Both the position numbers and the translations under genes were made by a program. Below, one piece after another: positions 5,978 through 7,603 of a stretch of 7,603 nucleotides of DNA. The notes beneath the pieces were generated by a model. It was not told the DNA's origin, did no database searches, and worked only from the letters and a program-made list of their open reading frames with translations. Origin of the DNA: Bacteroidales bacterium (GTDB taxonomy: Bacteria; Bacteroidota; Bacteroidia; Bacteroidales; UBA1556); assembly GCA_023145955.1 (NCBI GenBank), contig JAGLDA010000038.1, forward strand, positions 1 through 7,603, given 5' to 3'. How positions within the stretch are numbered: position 1 is the first letter of the stretch; the number at the start of each line of letters is the position of its first letter.

Positions 5978-6217
5978 ATGAAACTATTACGACTTATAGG
6001 ATTTGGATTAAGCATAGGCTTTGTTAGTTTGGTAAATACATCATGTGAGCCAATGAGCGATTGTAAGAACTGTGAAGTGGTAACCTATCAAATAAGTACA
6101 GGAGCGGTGCTCAATAGGCAATCTCCAATTGAGTATTGTGGATCAGATCTTGATGATGTTGAAAATCGTCAGCCAGTTATTAGTGGTGACGAGAAGGTTG
6201 TTTGGGAGTGCTTTTAG
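5978..6217 (+). CDS. Small Cys-containing putative lipoprotein
   Basis: This 79-residue protein is of unknown function. Residues 1-22 form a signal peptide (MKLLRLIGFGLSIGFVSLVNTS) ending at Cys23, the likely lipidated residue. The box NTS-C is degenerate but acceptable in Bacteroidota. The mature part has four further Cys: CKNC at 29-32, Cys54 in EYCGSDL and Cys78 one residue before the end. Two disulphides in the periplasm or at the outer membrane are therefore possible, though a metal-binding CxxC cannot be excluded. From memory, small Bacteroidota lipoproteins with a similar CxxC / YCG / C-terminal Cys pattern exist, but no function is known to me. The ATG follows a T-run with no Shine-Dalgarno, and upstream lies the attenuator-like leader. 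The stop is 26 nt before trpG/pabA, so the two may be cotranscribed although no functional link is evident. Confidence 0.75.
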   Translation: MKLLRLIGFGLSIGFVSLVNTSCEPMSDCKNCEVVTYQISTGAVLNRQSPIEYCGSDLDDVENRQPVISGDEKVVWECF

Positions 6218-6243
6218 TAAAATTGATAAAATAATATACTGCA

Positions 6244-6816
6244 GTGAAGCTTTTAATTCTTGATAATTACGATTCTTTTACATACAATCTTTACCATTAT
6301 GTAAAAAAGTTTTGTGATGACGTTACCGTTAAGAGAAATGATGATATTTCTATTGACGAAGTTGATAAATATGATGCCATAATTATATCTCCTGGCCCTG
6401 GTTTGCCTGCTGATGCTGGTATAACTTCACAAGTGCTGAAGAAATATTCTCCCACAAAAAAAATATTAGGAGTTTGTTTAGGCCACCAAGCTATTGCAGA
6501 GTGTTTTGATTGCAAACTAATAAATCTTGAGCACCCTTTGCATGGTGTTGCAGTGCTTACATATCAAATGGAGCAAAAGGATATTTTATTTCAAGGGCTT
6601 CCCAATGAATTTCAAACGGCAAGATATCACTCTTGGATTGTAGACCCAAATACTATAGTAGAGAGTGATTTGCAAGCTATAGCTGTAGATATTAACGGTC
6701 AAATTCAGGCATTAAAACATAGGAAATATAATGTGCGAAGTGTACAATTTCATCCTGAATCAATACTTACTGATGACGGTATTAAAATAATTGAAAATTG
6801 GATTTTGAAGTGCTAG
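6244..6816 (+). CDS. trpG: Anthranilate/aminodeoxychorismate synthase glutamine amidotransferase subunit (TrpG/PabA)
   Basis: This subunit hydrolyses glutamine and passes ammonia to the TrpE or PabB partner, which aminates chorismate for tryptophan or folate synthesis in the cytoplasm. At 190 residues it is full length for the family. It opens with LLILDNYDSFTYNL. It has the oxyanion-loop motif SPGPGLP (49-55), the nucleophile Cys78 in GVCLGHQ, RYHSW (127-131, usually RYHSL) and the triad residues His170 and Glu172 in QFHPES. The start is GTG at 6244. An in-frame TAA at 6232-6234 rules out anything further upstream, and no ATG lies near the family N-terminus. No trpE or pabB is adjacent, so whether it serves tryptophan, folate or both cannot be decided; pabA is an equally fair symbol. 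It sits 26 nt after the small lipoprotein gene and ends just before a strong terminator shared with secA. Confidence 0.93.
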   Translation: MKLLILDNYDSFTYNLYHYVKKFCDDVTVKRNDDISIDEVDKYDAIIISPGPGLPADAGITSQVLKKYSPTKKILGVCLGHQAIAECFDCKLINLEHPLHGVAVLTYQMEQKDILFQGLPNEFQTARYHSWIVDPNTIVESDLQAIAVDINGQIQALKHRKYNVRSVQFHPESILTDDGIKIIENWILKC

Positions 6817-6840
6817 TACCAAGTGTATTATTAGAAAATT

Positions 6841-6880
6841 AAAAGGTCCTAAGAATTATTATTCTTAGGACCTTTTTTAT
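6841..6880. terminator. Bidirectional intrinsic terminator between trpG/pabA and secA
   Basis: AAAAGGTCCTAAGAAT (6841-6856) and ATTCTTAGGACCTTTT (6861-6876) form a perfect 16-bp stem with a TATT loop. On the plus strand the stem runs into TTTTTT (6873-6878). On the minus strand it runs into TTTTAATTTT. It sits 24 bases after the trpG/pabA stop and 21 bases beyond the secA stop, so it should end both convergent transcripts. Confidence 0.93.
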
Positions 6881-6901
6881 TGCATAATAAATAACTATTA
6901 A

Positions 6902-7603
6902 CTATTCGTTTTTACCATGACATTTTTTATATTTTTTGCCACTACCACAAGGGCAGGGGTCGTTTCTTCCAACTTTCTTTTCTCTTACAATAGGTTGTGT
7001 AACCTCCTTTTGCTGAGTATTATGACCAAATTTATTTGCATCATGACCTCCAGTATTTGAATTAGCACCACCGCCAATTTCAGTACGTCCAGTTTGTAGT
7101 TTCGATGAGTCAAAACTTGCTGGTTTGAAATCAGATTCTACCTGTACTTCTTTATTGGCAGGCAGGTCGCATTTTATTAAGAAAGAAATAATCTCACGGT
7201 TTATTCTACCAAGCATTTGCTTAAACAACTCAAAAGATTCAAATTTATAAATAAGCAATGGGTCTTTTTGCTCATAAGATGCGTTTTGTACCGATTGTTT
7301 AAGATCATCCATCTCACGAAGATGCTCTTTCCATGCATTATCAATCACTTTAAGGCTTACAATTTTTTCTATTGCCTGTATAACTTCCCTACCCTCAGAT
7401 TCTACTGAGCGCTTAAGATTTGCAACAATATCCATGCTCTTAACGCCATCAGTCATAGGAATAGCAATATTATTATATTGGCTTTCGTTCTTATAAACTT
7501 CTGTAATAATAGGAAGAGTTTGTTTTGCAATGCGTGTTGATTTTAAAAGGTAATTACCATAAGCATTATCAAAAACCTCATCAACCATATCTGCAACTTT
7601 GCT
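6902..7603 (-). CDS. secA: Preprotein translocase ATPase SecA, C-terminal part (partial)
   Basis: SecA is the ATP-driven motor that pushes unfolded preproteins through SecYEG. Only the last 233 residues are in the window; the frame is open to the edge, and the DEAD-type ATPase domains lie outside. The visible part includes the helical scaffold/wing region, with LKVIDNAWKEHLREMDDLKQ and SYEQKDPLLIYKFESFELF, both highly characteristic of SecA. A flexible Gly/Asn/Gln-rich linker follows (GGGANSNTGGHDANKFGHN). The protein ends with the zinc-binding C-terminus VGRNDPCPCGSGKKYKKCHG: the Cys-x-Cys-x8-Cys-His ligands are intact, and in SecA this motif binds SecB and phospholipids. The C-terminal PCPCGSGKKYKKCHG motif also occurs in other SEC-C proteins, but the scaffold motifs make SecA clear. 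Transcription converges with trpG/pabA on the shared terminator. Confidence 0.97.
   Translation of the reverse strand, partial: SKVADMVDEVFDNAYGNYLLKSTRIAKQTLPIITEVYKNESQYNNIAIPMTDGVKSMDIVANLKRSVESEGREVIQAIEKIVSLKVIDNAWKEHLREMDDLKQSVQNASYEQKDPLLIYKFESFELFKQMLGRINREIISFLIKCDLPANKEVQVESDFKPASFDSSKLQTGRTEIGGGANSNTGGHDANKFGHNTQQKEVTQPIVREKKVGRNDPCPCGSGKKYKKCHGKNE

Overview
The window is AT-rich and looks like chromosomal DNA of a member of the Bacteroidota. Start codons lack Shine-Dalgarno sequences, TAnnTTTG (Bacteroidota -7 type) motifs sit upstream of gene blocks, secreted proteins carry signal peptides ending before Gln (SYSQ, AFSQ), lipoprotein boxes are loose, and SecA ends in a long Gly/Asn-rich linker plus a zinc motif. 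I cannot name the genus.

Layout. Positions 1-208 (minus) hold the N-terminal part of rsmE, a 16S rRNA methyltransferase. Positions 267-5028 (minus) hold four tightly packed genes, transcribed from 5028 towards 267. They encode a 730-residue urea-transporter-like membrane protein fused to an M23 (LytM-type) peptidase domain and an unrecognised C-terminal region; a TPR protein with a C-terminal outer-membrane beta-barrel; a secreted TPR protein; and a lipoprotein. The junctions are a 1-nt overlap, a 13-nt overlap and a 0-nt gap, so this is almost certainly one operon, possibly reading on into rsmE 58 nt later. Positions 5029-5977 are a gene-poor divergent intergenic region rich in inverted repeats. 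Positions 5978-6217 (plus) encode a small Cys-containing lipoprotein. It is followed 26 nt later by a trpG/pabA-type glutamine amidotransferase (6244-6816, GTG start). A perfect 16-bp hairpin terminator (6841-6876) separates this from the convergent 3' end of secA (6902 to the window edge, minus).

rsmE, trpG/pabA and secA are ordinary housekeeping genes. The unusual part is the four-gene envelope module. Its products appear to span inner membrane (transporter), periplasm (TPR proteins) and outer membrane (barrel, lipoprotein). I infer a joint role in the envelope, perhaps small-solute uptake or peptidoglycan-linked sensing; the sequence does not prove it. Two features deserve attention. The M23 domain follows a transporter whose C-terminus is cytoplasmic in known structures, and its first zinc-binding His is not apparent. 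The divergent intergenic region adds a nested hairpin element, a short palindromic repeat and an attenuator-like leader.
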